Part shown: positions 35,464 through 45,019 of the stretch, piece after piece | Position numbering within the stretch: position 1 is the first letter of the stretch | Layout: each line of letters starts with the position of its first letter | Assembly (NCBI RefSeq): GCF_019924045.1 | Contig: NZ_JAHXBN010000005.1 | Coordinates: 186,001-250,000, forward strand | Origin: Dyadobacter fermentans | GTDB taxonomy: Bacteria; Bacteroidota; Bacteroidia; Cytophagales; Spirosomataceae | DNA: 64,000 nt | Reading direction: 5' to 3' | The notes under the pieces: generated by a model | Database searches by the model: none | Seen by the model: only the letters and a program-made list of their open reading frames with translations | Told to the model about the DNA's origin: nothing | Translations under genes and position numbers: made by a program

Positions 35464-35880
35464 ATGAAAACGATGGCCGAAAACAACAAAGCCGTAGTGC
35501 GCCGATTCAATCAGGAAGTAATCGCAGAAGGTAATCTTGAAAGCTTCAAGGAGCTTATGGACGAGCAATTTGTGAACCGCTCTGCGCCTGAGAGCATGGA
35601 TAACGGTGCGGCAGGCATGCTTTACTTTTTCAACGAAATACTTCGCCCTGCAATGCCTGACATTCATGTCACAATCCACCAGCAGGTTTCAGAAGGCGAT
35701 CTAGTTACGACGCGAAATACAATTAGCGGAACTCAAACCGGAGTCCTGTTAGGTATTCCGGCAACAGGGCGAGTAGTCGATATCGATGTGATTGATATTG
35801 TCAGGGTAAAGGATGGCAGATACTTCGAGCATTGGGGAATCACTTCGCTGCCGGAAGTATTGTCACAATTACAAAATTAA
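35464..35880 (+). CDS. SnoaL-like ester-cyclase-type protein
   Basis: 138 residues with the NTF2/SnoaL fold pattern: NKAVVRRFNQEVIAEGNLESFKELMDEQFVNR at the start, GVLLGIPATGRVVDIDVIDIVRVKDGRYFEHW at the end. The second segment is typical of ester cyclases and related polyketide enzymes, though many members have no known reaction. A TACTTTTG element at 35431-35438 fits the -7 consensus, but no -33 element is in place, so the AraC regulator upstream may activate it. Converges with another AraC gene; a shared hairpin lies between. Confidence 0.82.
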   Translation: MKTMAENNKAVVRRFNQEVIAEGNLESFKELMDEQFVNRSAPESMDNGAAGMLYFFNEILRPAMPDIHVTIHQQVSEGDLVTTRNTISGTQTGVLLGIPATGRVVDIDVIDIVRVKDGRYFEHWGITSLPEVLSQLQN

Positions 35881-35912
35881 CGCGCGTTCGACAATAGCGC
35901 ATCGTTTGAAAG

Positions 35913-35953
35913 GAAGTCCCGCGCCATGCCGGTTTAGCAAGTTGCGGGACTTC
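35913..35953. terminator. hairpin between convergent genes
   Basis: GAAGTCCCGC (35913-35922) and GCGGGACTTC (35944-35953) are perfect complements around a 21-base loop. There is no long T-run, so it is a stem without the full intrinsic signal. The place between two convergent stops suggests transcript ending or 3'-end protection. Confidence 0.55.
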
Positions 35954-35975
35954 ATCCGCAACAACTTTTAGAGCC

Positions 35976-36893
35976 TCAGTTAAAGCTTGCCCTGAATTCC
36001 AGCGGGGAAAAGTTTGTCTTTGACTTGAATAACTTATTAAAGGACTGCGGGTGCTCGAAACCGAGCTGGTAGGCGATTTCTCCTACTGTCAGGTCACTGA
36101 ATGTCAGTACTTCTTTGGCTTTGTCGATCAGCTTGTTGTGAATGTGCTGCTGCGTATTCTGGCCGGTCAGCGCGCGCAGCATGTCGCCCAGGTAGCGGGG
36201 CGAAACGTTTAATTCGTCGGAAAGATACTGAACACTCGGCAACCCTTTCAGCAGGGCGGTTTCATCATCGAAATACTTGTTCAGCAATTGATCAAACTTT
36301 TCCAGCAATGCATTGTTGATCGTCTTACGGGTGATAAACTGGCGTTTGTAAAAGCGCTGACTGTAATTCAGCATTAGCTCCAATTGCGAAATCAGCACAT
36401 CCTGGCTCAGGTCGTCGATCGCCGTTTCGAGCTCGTCGCCGATGTTGCCGGCAATGCCCTCGATGATCGACTTTTCTTTGTCCGACAAATGCAGCGACTC
36501 GGTCACCGAGTAGGAGAAAAAGCCATAATGCTTGATTTTGGCGTCCAGTGGATAGTTTCTCAGAAAATCAGGATGGACAAGTAAGGTAAATCCCCGGGTC
36601 GATTCGGCCACTTGAATGCCCGTCAGCGGCTGGCCTGGAGAGGAAAAAAACATTCCGCCTACCTGAAAATCGTAGGTTGTTTGCCCATATCGCATCCGGC
36701 AGCCCGCCGATTCGTTGTAGGTGATGTTATAAAAATCCATGGCGAAAGTATCGGCCAGCATTTCGGCCGTGATCCGCACCTTATCGAAATCGAGCAGGCT
36801 GATCAGTGGGTGCAGAGGTTGCGGCAGGCCGAATGCACGCTGCATTTCGGCAATGGAGTGGTACACGCGCGGTTTGAGATATCCCCTTTTCAT
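35976..36893 (-). CDS. AraC-family regulator paired with an SDR gene
   Basis: About 305 residues from the ATG at 36893 (MKRGYLKPRVYHS); a longer frame to 36947 adds 18 doubtful residues. The N-terminal domain contains LDFDKV and CRMRYGQTTYDFQVGGMFFSSPGQPL; the C-terminus has VQYLSDELNVSPRYLGDMLRAL and VGEIAYQLGFEHPQSFNKLFKSKTNFSPLEFR. It is clearly paralogous to the regulator at 47465-48370 in both domains. The SDR gene at 36954 lies directly upstream on the same strand, so the regulator is cotranscribed with the gene it probably controls. Confidence 0.88.
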   Translation of the reverse strand: MKRGYLKPRVYHSIAEMQRAFGLPQPLHPLISLLDFDKVRITAEMLADTFAMDFYNITYNESAGCRMRYGQTTYDFQVGGMFFSSPGQPLTGIQVAESTRGFTLLVHPDFLRNYPLDAKIKHYGFFSYSVTESLHLSDKEKSIIEGIAGNIGDELETAIDDLSQDVLISQLELMLNYSQRFYKRQFITRKTINNALLEKFDQLLNKYFDDETALLKGLPSVQYLSDELNVSPRYLGDMLRALTGQNTQQHIHNKLIDKAKEVLTFSDLTVGEIAYQLGFEHPQSFNKLFKSKTNFSPLEFRASFN

Positions 36894-36953
36894 AATCACA
36901 TAATTGGCTGCCGGCGCAAATCGTTCCAGCCCGCGCCGGCAGACCATTTGATT

Positions 36954-37754
36954 TTACACAGCGGCCAACAATTGTTTAATCCCATCCCGAAAAGCCTCGT
37001 CGCCATTAGTCAGGCGCATCGCATACCATTCTTTGGCATCGTCGCCACAGACGTATCTTAATGTGTCGGTACCATCGGTAGCCGCGCCGTACACCACTTC
37101 TGCGATTTGTTCGGACGTCGTCGCGGCTTTTTCGGGCGCCAACATCGCCGTGAATTTGCTTGTCAACGCTTCATATGCCGGGTGCGTTGCAAAAACAGAT
37201 TTCGCGCCGATTTCAGTCGTCACCAATCCGGGTTCGATGGTTTTAATCCTAATGCCAAACTCGTTCAGCTCATAAGACAAGCTCTCCGCCCATCCTTCCA
37301 GCGCAAATTTACTGGCGTCGTACATCGAGCTTACCGGGAAAGCCATCAGCCCTGCCGATGAGCCGGTAGTGATAAAAAGTCCCGCTTTTCGCTCACGGAA
37401 ATAGGGGATAAAGGCCTGCGTCACCCGCACGACACCGAAAAAATTGGTTTCCATTTGCTGTACCAGCTGCTCGTCGGTCATAGCTTCCAATGCGCCGAAC
37501 AATCCATAACCCGCATTGTTGAATACCACATCGATATCACCCAAAGCCAGCGCCTGTTGCGTTGTATCGCGGATTTGCGAGGTATTGGTCACATCGAGTG
37601 GCAGCACAGTAATGTTATCCAGTGCATTGAGTTCCGTCTCATTTTCAGGCTTGCGCATGGTCGCGATCACCTTCCAGCCTTTGGAGGCAAACAATTTGGC
37701 CGTTGCCCTGCCAATCCCGGTCGAGGCACCGGTAATAAAAATTGTCTTTGTCAT
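36954..37754 (-). CDS. SDR-family oxidoreductase
   Basis: About 266 residues from the ATG at 37754. Classical short-chain dehydrogenase motifs: cofactor site TGASTGIGRATAKLF at the N-terminus, NNAGYG near 85, catalytic Ser in TTGSSAGLMAFP, and Y-x-x-x-K as YDASK near 153. The Arg after the first strand region (ATMRKPEN) favours NADP(H). It should reduce or oxidise a small carbonyl/alcohol in the cytoplasm. The AraC regulator follows on the same strand. Related SDR genes occur at 49559 and 50472 beside a paralogous regulator. Confidence 0.9.
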   Translation of the reverse strand: MTKTIFITGASTGIGRATAKLFASKGWKVIATMRKPENETELNALDNITVLPLDVTNTSQIRDTTQQALALGDIDVVFNNAGYGLFGALEAMTDEQLVQQMETNFFGVVRVTQAFIPYFRERKAGLFITTGSSAGLMAFPVSSMYDASKFALEGWAESLSYELNEFGIRIKTIEPGLVTTEIGAKSVFATHPAYEALTSKFTAMLAPEKAATTSEQIAEVVYGAATDGTDTLRYVCGDDAKEWYAMRLTNGDEAFRDGIKQLLAAV

Positions 37755-37869
37755 TTGTCTCACTTGTTATTTTCGTAAGACAAATTTCCTCCGCGCGCGG
37801 CTGGCGGTTGTAGCGGATGTGGAAAATGTTGTAGCCGAAATGGATTACAGCTGATTCACAAGGTTGTTT

Positions 37870-39045
<1,176 letters not shown>

Positions 39046-39138
39046 TCACAAGTGAGCTTGCCACCGGTTAAAAGTGGTCGTACGGAAAACCTACTTATAT
39101 GAAGTCATTTATCGTCAGCACAAATCTCACATAAGATC

Positions 39139-39309
39139 ATGATGACGACGGCGATCGCCTTTGAATTAGAAAATGCAGGAGTTGTCCCCAGGGAGCTCTC
39201 TGAAAATGCCCTTCAAAAGGCCATGGGTACCTTCAAAAGCAATACACAATGCATGTGGCATTTTGGATATGGATTTCTTTCTTGGCTTTATTTTCGAAGA
39301 CCGAGATGA
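39139..39309 (+). other. small open frame in a 376-base gap, doubtful gene
   Basis: 56 codons from an ATG at 39139 (MMTTAIAFELENAGVVP...). No ribosome site, no family and an odd composition; it may be a decayed gene piece. The rest of the gap 38986-39415 shows no gene, only the msrB terminator. Confidence 0.2.
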
Positions 39310-39357
39310 GTTCAATCAGCGTATGGCTTGCCCTTAACCAACTTTTCTAAATGAAAA

Positions 39358-39376
39358 AGCGCCCTTTTGGGGCGCT
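39358..39376 (-). terminator. terminator of msrB
   Basis: AGCGCCC (39358-39364) and GGGCGCT (39370-39376) form a 7-base stem with a 5-base loop. On the minus strand the stem is followed by TTTTTCATTTAG, so it fits an intrinsic terminator 40 bases after the msrB stop. Confidence 0.78.
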
Positions 39377-39415
39377 CTTGCAAGTGCAGTTTGTGATCTA
39401 CGTGAAGCGGAGGTG

Positions 39416-39985
39416 TTAGCTGCCGCTTTCCGCTTTCTTTTTGCTGTTGAATTTCTTTTCGGCGGTTTTCGCTTTTTCAAAATCCAGCACTACGCCGTTG
39501 ATGCAATACCGCAGGCCGGTAGGAGGCGGGCCGTCGTCGAAAACGTGCCCCAGGTGCGACTTGCAGCGGCCGCACATGACTTCGATACGGTGCATTCCGA
39601 GGCTATTGTCCGCAGCCTCGACAATGGATTTCTTGCTGATAGGCTCAAAGAAACTAGGCCATCCGCATCCGCTCTCGTATTTAGCGTCGCTTTTGAAAAG
39701 GGGATTGCCGCAAACGGCGCAGTAGAATGTACCGATCTCCTTTGAATGCTCGTATTCGCTCGTGAACGGCCGCTCTGTACCTTTCAGGCGTGCTACGCGG
39801 TACACTTCCGGCGAAAGGACTTTCTGCCAATCGTCATTGCTTTTTTTGACGGGTGCCGTCTCGGTATGCGAATATTCGGGTGCTTTTGCGGCCGGTTTGC
39901 CCTGGTCGGCAGAGGATTGCCCGTAGCAGCTTTGCAGCGTGAGGGCAAGAACTCCGGCAATCGCGGCCATAATGAAGTTTTTCAT
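39416..39985 (-). CDS. msrB: exported methionine-R-sulfoxide reductase, lipoprotein form
   Basis: About 189 residues from the ATG at 39985. The leader ends in the lipobox LQSC, so the mature protein is lipid-anchored in the envelope. The MsrB domain is complete: zinc pairs CAVCGNPLF and CGRCKSHLGHVF, SGCGWPSFFEP, and the catalytic Cys in LRYCINGVVLDF. It repairs oxidised methionine in periplasmic or surface proteins; electrons probably come from a thioredoxin-like relay. A longer frame to 40039 would place the leader internally and is rejected. The terminator at 39358 follows. Confidence 0.92.
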   Translation of the reverse strand: MKNFIMAAIAGVLALTLQSCYGQSSADQGKPAAKAPEYSHTETAPVKKSNDDWQKVLSPEVYRVARLKGTERPFTSEYEHSKEIGTFYCAVCGNPLFKSDAKYESGCGWPSFFEPISKKSIVEAADNSLGMHRIEVMCGRCKSHLGHVFDDGPPPTGLRYCINGVVLDFEKAKTAEKKFNSKKKAESGS

Positions 39986-40081
39986 GCGCTTATGATCTGT
40001 TTTTTCAAGATATACGATTAAAACGCTCGCACAGGTCAAACAAATTCCCCGAATTTTATAACAAAAGTATCACAATGTGGG

Positions 40082-40810
40082 TCAGATGAACACCGACAGG
40101 TCGCGCACGCCCAGCTTGCGGGCGGTTGTGAAACCTTCGCCATATTTCACGCCGATCGCGTGGCCCATTTCCTGTGCACGTGCGATGATGAATTCCAGAA
40201 ACTCGGGAGACGAAATGTAGCTCTGCGGCTCGCCCTCTCCTTTGTATTCAGGCACGTGGAACTGGCTTTTGAACGCCTTGACAGCCTCGATCTTTTTATC
40301 GTGAAAATCGGTGATGTCGACGATGAAATCGGGGGTGATATACCGGTCCTGGATGGAATGGAACACCTGTTTCGGGCGCCACGCCTCCTGCTCATTACCC
40401 TGCTCGTCGTACGTTTTGACCATACGCAAGCCTGAGTAAAAGCTGGCTTCGGCCACAAGTGCCCCGCCGCGCCCGTGGTCGGGATGGCGGTCATCTATGG
40501 CATTAGTGATGACGATTTCAGGGCGGTATTTGCGGATGAATGGGATGATTGCTTTCTGGTGCGCTTCGTCGTTTTTGAAGAAACCGTCAGCCAGACCTAC
40601 GTTTTCACGGACTTCCACGCCGAGAATGCGGGCGGCATCGAGACCTTCCTGAATGCGGCCCTCGGGTGTGCCGCGGGTACCCAGTTCGCCTCGCGTCAGA
40701 TCAACAATACCAACTTTTTTGCCCAGTGCGATTTGCACGAGCAATGTACCGGCGCAGCACAGTTCCACGTCGTCGGGGTGGGCTGTGATGGCAAGGATAT
40801 CTAATTTCAT
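40082..40810 (-). CDS. bshB1: bacillithiol biosynthesis deacetylase BshB1
   Basis: 242 residues with the LmbE/PIG-L zinc motif AHPDDVELCCAGTLL at about 9-23, the NAIDDRHPDHGRGG segment near 103 and a late SQFH region. The family removes the acetyl group from N-acetylglucosaminyl-malate in bacillithiol synthesis; this subgroup is standard in Bacteroidota. It follows the M23 peptidase gene after 12 bases on the same strand and the two are probably cotranscribed. TrxB and MsrB nearby make this a thiol-redox neighbourhood. Confidence 0.9.
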   Translation of the reverse strand: MKLDILAITAHPDDVELCCAGTLLVQIALGKKVGIVDLTRGELGTRGTPEGRIQEGLDAARILGVEVRENVGLADGFFKNDEAHQKAIIPFIRKYRPEIVITNAIDDRHPDHGRGGALVAEASFYSGLRMVKTYDEQGNEQEAWRPKQVFHSIQDRYITPDFIVDITDFHDKKIEAVKAFKSQFHVPEYKGEGEPQSYISSPEFLEFIIARAQEMGHAIGVKYGEGFTTARKLGVRDLSVFI

Positions 40811-40822
40811 GATAGATTCGGA

Positions 40823-41896
40823 TTATTTAATACGCAATTTCTGTCCGATCCGCAACGTGGTACGGGTTGACATACGGTTTTTGCGGGCAATGGATGAAAT
40901 GCTCACGCCATAACGTGAGGCGATAGAGCCCAGGGTATCGCCCGAGCGTACTTTGTGCAAAATAGAACGGGAATAGGCCTTGGGCGCATCGCCGGCTTCA
41001 AATTCACTTTTTGTCGATTTGCCGCGAATATGGCTCCAAGCCGCGCTGGTGAGCAGGAAGTGGTCCGACTTGATGGCAGCACTTGGCCAATCGAATATAT
41101 GCTCGGGATCGAACGGGTTACCTTCGTAGCGGTTCTCGTAATGCAAATGTGAACCGGAGCTACGGCCTGTGTTTCCCCCCAAACCGATCACTTCACCGGC
41201 TTTTACCAGCTGGCCCGATTCTACCATTTGTTTGGAGAGGTGACCATACAGTGTTTCCAATCCATTATAATGCCTTACCACCACAAAACGGCCATATCCG
41301 CTGCCATCCCAGGCTACAATACGGACCATTCCGTCGTAAGTGCTTCTTACCGAGTCACCTGTTTCCAGGTCGAGGTCGGTGCCGTTATGCCAGCGGCCCC
41401 AGCGGTAGGCAAAATGGGAAGTTACAGGCGTACGGTCCATCGGCGCCGACCACATGCGGTTGGCCGCCTGGTCGTATAGTTTGAGGTCGACCGGCTCATC
41501 GAAATCTTCTGCTTTGAGGCCGTAGGGGTTGATTGTGCGGGCATCCCAGATCACGTAATACTCGGCAGCCTTTACCCATTCATCCGCAACAAGCACAGAA
41601 TCTTCGGCGATCACTACTTCGGTTTCCCCTTCGTCAATGGTGGTGGTATCTTCATTCACGACGGGGTTCAGCGGCTTGACCGGCTCGAACTGGCTTTGAA
41701 ATTTCAGGTTGGAGGTTTCTACCTCGTATTCGTCCTCAGGCTGAGGTGTAGCTTTGGTGGTCGGGCCTTCGTTGGCATTATTGCCCGACTGGTTGATCTT
41801 GGGATTTCTTCGGAATTTTCCTCGCTCTTGCGCTTGCGTGTTCCAGGAGATCAGACACACGGCCATTAGCAAACAGACAATAAGCTTTACTTTCAT
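40823..41896 (-). CDS. M23 metallopeptidase with C-terminal LysM domain
   Basis: 357 residues: signal peptide to about 22 (TQAQ), a low-complexity linker, an M23 (lysostaphin-type) domain with zinc ligands in RWHNGTDLDLETGD and GSHLHYE, and a C-terminal LysM domain (LHKVRSGDTLGSIASRYGVSISSIARKNRM). It should cleave or bind peptide bridges of peptidoglycan in the periplasm, guided by LysM. Position of both His ligands and the Asp agrees with an active enzyme. It is separated from trxB upstream by a strong hairpin terminator. Confidence 0.92.
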   Translation of the reverse strand: MKVKLIVCLLMAVCLISWNTQAQERGKFRRNPKINQSGNNANEGPTTKATPQPEDEYEVETSNLKFQSQFEPVKPLNPVVNEDTTTIDEGETEVVIAEDSVLVADEWVKAAEYYVIWDARTINPYGLKAEDFDEPVDLKLYDQAANRMWSAPMDRTPVTSHFAYRWGRWHNGTDLDLETGDSVRSTYDGMVRIVAWDGSGYGRFVVVRHYNGLETLYGHLSKQMVESGQLVKAGEVIGLGGNTGRSSGSHLHYENRYEGNPFDPEHIFDWPSAAIKSDHFLLTSAAWSHIRGKSTKSEFEAGDAPKAYSRSILHKVRSGDTLGSIASRYGVSISSIARKNRMSTRTTLRIGQKLRIK

Positions 41897-41910
41897 AAGT
41901 ATAATACCAA

Positions 41911-41950
41911 ATCAGACTACGCTGGTGCTTATTATTCAGCGTAGCCTGAT
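41911..41950 (-). terminator. terminator of trxB
   Basis: ATCAGACTACGCTG (41911-41924) pairs with CAGCGTAGCCTGAT (41937-41950) with one mismatch around a 12-base loop. On the minus strand it is followed by TTGGTATTATA. It ends the trxB transcript just before the M23 gene. Confidence 0.72.
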
Positions 41951-41976
41951 CCTTTTAGGGGTTGTGCGATTGATTT

Positions 41977-42939
41977 TTAAGCTGTTTCTTCTTCGATAAT
42001 AACGTCCACTTCCCGCTCTACCAGGAATCGCTCAGCATCCAGCGCAGCCATACAGCCTGTTCCCGCAGCGGTGATCGCCTGGCGGTAAACATTGTCCTGT
42101 GCATCACCGCAGGCGAATACGCCTTTGATATTGGTGCAGGAGCTTCCTTTGATGGTCTGGATATATCCGGTTTCGTCCATATTGACATAACCTTTGAAAA
42201 TATCCGTGTTGGGTTTGTGGCCAATCGCAACAAAGAAACCCGTTGCTTCCAAAAGTTGCTCCTCGCCTGTTTTATTATTTTTAACCAACACCGATTCAAG
42301 CCCTTCTTCGCCGTTCAGTTTCACTGTTTCGGTGTTCCAGAGAATTTCGATATTAGGTAGTGTTTCCAAACGCTTCTGCATGATTTTCGACGCGCGCATT
42401 TCGTCGCGGCGAACAAGCAGGTATACTTTGCGGCAAAGTTTTGCCAGATAACTGGCTTCTTCGGCAGCTGTGTCACCGGCGCCTACCACTACCACATCCT
42501 GGTTACGGAAGAAGAAACCATCACAGACCGCGCAGGCAGATACGCCGCGTCCGTTCAGACGTTCTTCGCCTTCCAATCCAAGCCATTTGGCCGAAGCACC
42601 CGTTGAAATAATGACCGCATCGGCGATGATCTCGTGTTTGTTGTCGATGATCACTTTGTGCGGGTAACCCGTGAAATCAACCGAGGTAGCAAGGCCGTAA
42701 CGGACGTCGGTGCCGAAACGTTTGGCCTGTTTTTCGAAATTGATCATCATTTCGGGGCCGGTAATGCCGTCGGGATAGCCCGGGTAGTTATCAACTTCTG
42801 TGGTGATCGTCAGCTGGCCGCCCGGCTGGGCACCTTGGTAAAGTACAGGATTCAATCCCGCGCGGGATGCATATATGGCGGCGGTGTAACCGGCAGGGCC
42901 GGAGCCGATAATTAAGCAAGAGACTTTCTCGGATGACAT
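41977..42939 (-). CDS. trxB: thioredoxin reductase
   Basis: 320 residues. FAD site GSGPAGYTAAIYASRAG at about 11-27, redox-active CAVC near 135-138, NADPH site VVVGAGDTAAEEA, and the second FAD motif in GVFACGDAQDN. It reduces thioredoxin in the cytoplasm with NADPH. Length and motif order are those of the bacterial low-molecular-weight type. A perfect 7-base inverted repeat (43044-43061) lies 105 bases upstream and could be an operator. The stop is followed by the hairpin at 41911-41950. Confidence 0.95.
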   Translation of the reverse strand: MSSEKVSCLIIGSGPAGYTAAIYASRAGLNPVLYQGAQPGGQLTITTEVDNYPGYPDGITGPEMMINFEKQAKRFGTDVRYGLATSVDFTGYPHKVIIDNKHEIIADAVIISTGASAKWLGLEGEERLNGRGVSACAVCDGFFFRNQDVVVVGAGDTAAEEASYLAKLCRKVYLLVRRDEMRASKIMQKRLETLPNIEILWNTETVKLNGEEGLESVLVKNNKTGEEQLLEATGFFVAIGHKPNTDIFKGYVNMDETGYIQTIKGSSCTNIKGVFACGDAQDNVYRQAITAAGTGCMAALDAERFLVEREVDVIIEEETA

Positions 42940-43043
42940 GTTAATATAAAACTACTGTTAATGACGAATGTTCTACGTTTTGACTGGAAATTCCAGCGGC
43001 GCCAAGGAAGGCTTTTCTTCGTGTGTGAGACTTGATTTCGCCT

Positions 43044-43061
43044 TATTGTACCTGTTGGTAC
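43044..43061. promoter_or_regulatory. perfect inverted repeat upstream of trxB
   Basis: TTGTACC, TGTT, GGTACAA: two perfect 7-base half-sites with a 4-base spacer in the 175-base gap between the OmpA-like stop and the trxB start. It could bind a dimeric regulator of trxB or be a small transcript hairpin; it has no T-run. Confidence 0.4.
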
Positions 43062-43114
43062 AACACAGGCTGACTGACAAAAGTGCAAAATTTCAGCCCG
43101 TTATGCAAATGCAC

Positions 43115-45019
43115 TTAAAGGATGCGCCACTCGATTCTTCGGTTTTTCTGCCTGTTTTCATCGGAATCATTGGGCGCCACGGGTTTTGTCTCACCATAAC
43201 CTTTGGCCAAAATCCGGTCGGCCGCAATTCCCGACTGTTGCAGGTAATATTGTACCGACTGCGCTCTGCGTTGCGAGAGTGCCATGTTCTCGGTGTCAGA
43301 ACCTACGTCGTCGGTATGGCCGGATATTTCAATTTTGATGGTTTTATTCTTGTTCAGAAAGTCGGTCAGCTTGTCGAGCTCCACCTTCGATTTATCGTCG
43401 AGAATGTATTCTCCTGTCTTAAAGAAGATATTGTTCAAAACCTCCGCCCGATCCTTCTCGATCGCTTCCAGCGGAATTTCCAGATCTACAAACGATTGAT
43501 CGTTATTGACCGAAAATGAAAGGCTTTTGAACAGATACCCGGGTTTGGAGACGTAGAATGCATACTCGCCACCGCTATTTAAAACCGCCAGAAAGGAGCC
43601 GTTCTGGCTGTCGGAGGTAAAGGAGCCTACTTTGGTCTGGGTTTTCAGGTCAAAAAGGTCGATATCGGAAGCCAGTACTGTTCCCGTTTTTTTATCAAAC
43701 ACCTTCCCCTTCGCATAGCGCGTAGGCGTGATGATCTTTTGCAGCGACTCGGGGACCTTGAAGGTGTACAGCAGCGAGCGGCCTCCACCTTTTTCCGTAT
43801 TATCGTCGGTATAATAGGCATTCTCACCATTAGAGGCAATGAAAAGCCCCACCTGGTCGGAAACCGTGTTGATAGGGTAGCCAATGTTGGCCGGCGCTGC
43901 CCATACCGTGTCTGTTTTTTGAGTAATGAAAATATCAAATCCACCCATTCCCGGCAGGCCGTTGGAGGAATAAAACAGCGTGCGGCCATTGGCATGAATG
44001 AACGGCGCATTCTCGTCGTCGGGCGTGTTGATGGCCGGGCCGAGGTTTTTGGGAGCTGTCCATTGTTTCTTGTCGTCCAGGTGCGTCATCCAGATGTCGC
44101 GCTTACCGACGCCGCCTTTACGGTCGGATGCGAAATAGAGCGTATGCCCATCCGCCGAAAGCGAGGGCTGCGACTCCCATTCACGGGAGTTGACCTCGTG
44201 TCCCAGATTTACCGGTTGGCTCCATTCCTTTCCGACTTTATGGGAAATGTACAAATCGCAGCTGCCCAGGCCGTCGGGGCGGTTGCAGGCTGTGAAAACA
44301 AGTGTACGACCGTCGGCAGAAACCGTACAGGTGCCTTCGTTGTTGGGTGTGTTGATGGTTTTCGAAATTTCCTCAGGCACATCCCAACGGTCACCCTTGA
44401 TGCGGCGCGTGAAGTAGATATTTTCGTCACGGTTTGCCGTCAGACCTGTGAAAATCAACGTCTCATCGTCGGCCGTCATTACCGGGAAATACTGCGTTCC
44501 CAGAAAGTTTACCGTATCTCCCATTGACTTTTTCTCAATAGAAAGCGGGTTTTTGACAGCCTGCTGCGCGAAACGGGCCGATGCGACAGATTTTTCGGCT
44601 AACCTTCCCAGGCTCGACCGGGCAGGGAACAACGCGAATGCCTTTTCGAAATAAAACTGGGCCGAGTCGTACCGCTGCACATTGAAATGATCACGGCCTA
44701 TCCATTGAAAAGCCGCTGCGGATTGCGGTGCGTCCGGTTTGAGATTGACAGCCTTGTAGTAATGCTTGCGGACCAAGTCGGGCTTCCGTTGCAGTTCGTA
44801 TACCTGCGCCAGGCGCAAATGCGTATCGTAGCTGTTCGGTTCAATTTCGAGTACTTTTTCGAACAACTCTGTGGCCTCGGGTAGCTTCCTGTCCTGCCAT
44901 GCCTTTTGTGCCTTGTCGTATACTTCTCTCGCTTTTCTGGATAGTGTAACGTCCTGAGCGGAAGCGTTTTGGAGGGTGATAGTGGCGAGCGCGAAACAGA
45001 AAAGAAGAACCCGGTGCAT
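43115..45019 (-). CDS. OmpA-family protein with TPR and PD40 repeats
   Basis: About 634 residues from the ATG at 45019; a frame reaching 45064 adds 15 residues inside queE and lacks the signal peptide start MHRVLLF. Order: signal peptide (to about NASAQ), TPR repeats (about 30-150), PD40/WD40-like beta-propeller (about 170-420, ADGRTLVFTACNRPDGLG and FYSSNGLPGMGGFDIFI), a beta-sandwich linker and an OmpA C-terminal domain (SGHTDDVGSDTENMALSQRRA, GYGETKP) that binds peptidoglycan. This layout is common in Bacteroidota, including type 9 secretion/gliding components such as PorE. Start and the queE stop overlap as TAATG. Confidence 0.9.
   Translation of the reverse strand: MHRVLLFCFALATITLQNASAQDVTLSRKAREVYDKAQKAWQDRKLPEATELFEKVLEIEPNSYDTHLRLAQVYELQRKPDLVRKHYYKAVNLKPDAPQSAAAFQWIGRDHFNVQRYDSAQFYFEKAFALFPARSSLGRLAEKSVASARFAQQAVKNPLSIEKKSMGDTVNFLGTQYFPVMTADDETLIFTGLTANRDENIYFTRRIKGDRWDVPEEISKTINTPNNEGTCTVSADGRTLVFTACNRPDGLGSCDLYISHKVGKEWSQPVNLGHEVNSREWESQPSLSADGHTLYFASDRKGGVGKRDIWMTHLDDKKQWTAPKNLGPAINTPDDENAPFIHANGRTLFYSSNGLPGMGGFDIFITQKTDTVWAAPANIGYPINTVSDQVGLFIASNGENAYYTDDNTEKGGGRSLLYTFKVPESLQKIITPTRYAKGKVFDKKTGTVLASDIDLFDLKTQTKVGSFTSDSQNGSFLAVLNSGGEYAFYVSKPGYLFKSLSFSVNNDQSFVDLEIPLEAIEKDRAEVLNNIFFKTGEYILDDKSKVELDKLTDFLNKNKTIKIEISGHTDDVGSDTENMALSQRRAQSVQYYLQQSGIAADRILAKGYGETKPVAPNDSDENRQKNRRIEWRIL

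Noticed and set aside
43739..44527. 262-codon plus-strand frame opposite the OmpA/PD40 gene
   Set aside because: The minus-strand gene has full domain support, the plus frame has none.
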